Source: an uncultured Phycisphaerales bacterium
GTDB taxonomy: Bacteria > Planctomycetota > Phycisphaerae > Phycisphaerales > UBA1924
Direction of reading: 5' to 3'
Length of the DNA stretch: 7,366 nucleotides
Assembly: GCA_937871415.1 (NCBI GenBank)
Contig: CALMQD010000449.1
Span: 1-7,366 of the forward strand
Below the pieces are notes generated by a model, which was given only the letters and a program-made list of their open reading frames with translations, was not told where the DNA came from and made no database searches. This document shows, piece after piece, positions 7,001 to 7,366 of the stretch; the first letter of the stretch is position 1; every line of letters begins with the position of its first letter. The position numbers and the translations under genes are program-made.

Positions 7001-7266
7001 TTCCGCCGGCGTTCCTGCAGCGCGGCGTAGAGACCCCGTCCATTCTCGATCCTGGCCCAACGCTTCAAACTCTCGGGCTCGCTCTGCACGAGATTGGCCT
7101 TCATCGAGAAGGCCGTCTTGGGCAGGTTGAGTGTGTCCTTGTAGCGCTTGGCGCCATCGGCGCCGGCGGCGGGAGTGGGGGAGGTCGGGGGAGTTGGTTG
7201 CGGCGTGTTCATGGGTGAATCGCCGCGGCGCGGCGTGACGAGCAGGGTCTCAGGTTCAATGGACAC
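4006..7266 (-). CDS. ileS: Isoleucyl-tRNA synthetase (IleRS, bacterial IleS1 type)
   Basis: Class Ia synthetase that charges tRNA-Ile in the cytoplasm. Residues are numbered from GTG 7266 (1086 aa). The catalytic domain has DGPPYANGSIHLGH with the HIGH motif as HLGH (109-112), PGWDCHGLPIEHKV (137-150) and KLSKS (764-768) in place of KMSKS. The CP1 editing domain is intact: WTTTPWTLPAN (321-331) and HTAPGHGVEDY with the conserved Asp456. DWCISRQRAWG (597-607) and LEGSDQHRGWF (722-732) complete the core, and the anticodon-binding helical domain follows. The protein is longer than the usual 900-960 residues because of low-complexity inserts near 282-316, 395-428, 541-558, 660-686 and 831-848. 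The C-terminal zinc knuckle is degenerate (Cys1056, then Ser1059, Ser1076, Asp1079). The start is uncertain. GTG 7266 lies 10 bases after a TAGACT hexamer, while ATG 7212 (residue 19) would have a leader of about 60 bases. Neither has a Shine-Dalgarno, and conserved sequence begins only near residue 42. lspA does not follow the gene. Confidence 0.98.
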   Translation of the reverse strand: MSIEPETLLVTPRRGDSPMNTPQPTPPTSPTPAAGADGAKRYKDTLNLPKTAFSMKANLVQSEPESLKRWARIENGRGLYAALQERRRNVGKGRFVFHDGPPYANGSIHLGHLMNKTLKDFVVRSKSMSGVHCPYVPGWDCHGLPIEHKVMTELKDAGKLDKLMGLEEGTRKMAVRRECQKYAEKFVNLHKTQMSRLLTLADYEHPYLTMAPAYEGATLEVLAALVEQGLVYRALKPVHWSVDNQTALAEAELEYQDREDLSVYVDFEAADAEKVYDAFGLPKEAATDGRSGEGESEAEEETDGEEDWGPRPTQRPSFMIWTTTPWTLPANLAIAVNPRMEYALVKVDGNVTVLALAAVERVTKGAKAEEVRVLATTTGDRLVGLRYRHPFVDLSRGEGAAKSQASKDQASSPQGAESKSRAEALQRVFSVVAAEYVTLEDGTGLVHTAPGHGVEDYQTGLREKLPLYCPVLADGTYDDSAPAWLRGKSIWKANAEVVEHLRDSGHLFHDHKFMHSYPHDWRSKGPVIFRLTEQWFVSVDGRSDEATKRQSGDGTGVNRDLRAMALHAINAETPGAVQFVPEWGRNRMRGMLEARPDWCISRQRAWGLPIPAFFAPPSPEHPQGLCLMTAASVRAVAKVFREKGSDAWFTLGPAELLKHYDPGTDAALPPSVASWLRGSLSALTKGGDILDVWFESGSSWNAVMRERGMAHEDKPYFVDLYLEGSDQHRGWFQLSLLPCLGATGKTPFKTLLTHGFMVDKDGRKLSKSKGDSVDDLFQKFGSDVLRWWVCSLSYDNDVKVDNEFFELAGECYRKVRNTLRFMLSNLDDFTPSCPGGSGGANTGHCVALQDFPPTSLDAWVLGEFDKLRAAVTAAYDAYDFAGVHAKLYDFCNTTLSAVYLAAIKDRLYCDRKDSPRRRRTQTTLWDLTDGLCRLLAPVLVHTADEAYRALWKTPAGDTQRCVHLEEFPKAFGVAPDKAWDAAMKAIDAAGPAVERGRTGLGVENPLDAGVVLPDPDGALSRLDTRDLADLLGVSRVTLEAGAKEARVIDLRGEPRCERSWKRDGTVKRRSDGGMLSDRDAEAVGVQ
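5235..5258 (+). repeat. Three degenerate 8-base tandem units inside ileS
   Basis: Read on the plus strand, CGCGAAGC, CACGAAGC and GACCGAGG stand in tandem. They encode, antisense, IleRS residues 670-678 in an extra loop just before the conserved DVWFESG. The units share the GAAGC core with the repeat at 5614-5645, but in the opposite orientation. Confidence 0.45.
5614..5645 (-). repeat. Four degenerate 8-base tandem units inside ileS
   Basis: Read on the minus strand, GACGCAGC, GACGAAGC, GACCAAAC and GACAAAGC follow each other without gaps; all begin GAC and end in C, and most match GACNAAGC. They encode IleRS residues 541-551 (GRSDEATKRQS) in a loop after the conserved QWFVSVD. Because 8 is not a multiple of three, each unit is read in a different frame, so the pattern is a DNA repeat and not a peptide repeat. 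Confidence 0.5.
6386..6401 (-). repeat. Two 8-base units of the same repeat type inside ileS
   Basis: On the minus strand GGCGAAGC is followed by GGCGAAGG, next to the segment encoding the acidic insert of the IleRS editing domain (about residues 282-316). Two units alone would be weak. The call depends on likeness to the longer arrays at 5235-5258 and 5614-5645. Confidence 0.3.
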
Positions 7267-7282
7267 AAGGGGTCAGAGTCTA
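7267..7282 (-). promoter_or_regulatory. Candidate -10 element of ileS
   Basis: On the minus strand TAGACT (7282-7277) is followed by CTGACCCCTT and the GTG at 7266. Hexamer, spacing and following bases closely match those of the GT10 gene (TACACT CTCACCCACC). If this is the promoter, GTG 7266 would be read from a leader of about 3-4 bases; otherwise ATG 7212 has a leader of about 60 bases. No T-box leader for isoleucine sensing fits upstream of the start. Confidence 0.4.
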
Positions 7283-7333
7283 TTTCGACGGGTGCCAAGC
7301 CGCCCGGAAGGGGAACGGCCAGGAGACGGCGCG

Positions 7334-7351
7334 TCGACGCTGCGGCGTCGA
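7334..7351. other. Short perfect hairpin upstream of ileS
   Basis: TCGACGC-TGCG-GCGTCGA forms a perfect 7-bp stem with a 4-base loop, about 50 bases upstream of the candidate ileS -10. It could be the end signal of a gene outside the window, but there is no T-run on either side. The remaining right-edge bases (7283-7366) show no convincing gene. Confidence 0.25.
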
Positions 7352-7366
7352 TCGAGTCGGGCATGG

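Overview
The window is high-GC bacterial chromosome with dense coding, small gaps and almost no Shine-Dalgarno sequences. The protein families and their planctomycete-like sequence style suggest a planctomycete or a related lineage. That assignment is inference from memory of protein style, not from any search. No rRNA, tRNA, CRISPR array, insertion sequence or integrase was seen.

Layout, right to left on the minus strand. Isoleucyl-tRNA synthetase (ileS) fills 4006-7266. After a 39-base gap comes a family GT10 (fucosyltransferase-like) glycosyltransferase at 2983-3966. A small plus-strand gene for a membrane-anchored protein of unknown function (2662-2955) converges on it with a 27-base gap. 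That small gene is divergent, across 77 bases, from a minus-strand pair: a WecA/MraY-family polyprenyl-phosphate sugar-1-phosphate transferase (1427-2584) and an O-antigen ligase/polymerase-like membrane protein (1-1430). The last gene starts inside the stop of the transferase (ATGA overlap) and runs off the left edge of the window.

Together the non-ileS genes look like part of an envelope-polysaccharide locus. The WecA-type enzyme would load the first sugar phosphate on undecaprenyl phosphate, the GT10 enzyme could add a fucose-like sugar, and the ligase-like protein would polymerise or transfer the finished glycan. No flippase, chain-length regulator or nucleotide-sugar enzyme lies in the window, so the pathway is only partly visible.

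Points worth a second look: (1) the C-terminal zinc knuckle of IleRS is recognisable, but three of its four cysteines are replaced; (2) all four promoter-proximal genes have the same 12-base pattern (TANNCT-NN-S-AC-M) ending 0-4 bases before the start codon, which suggests leaderless or near-leaderless transcripts; (3) degenerate 8-base tandem repeats sit inside ileS where the enzyme carries extra loops; (4) a perfect 7-bp inverted repeat lies in the divergent promoter gap.
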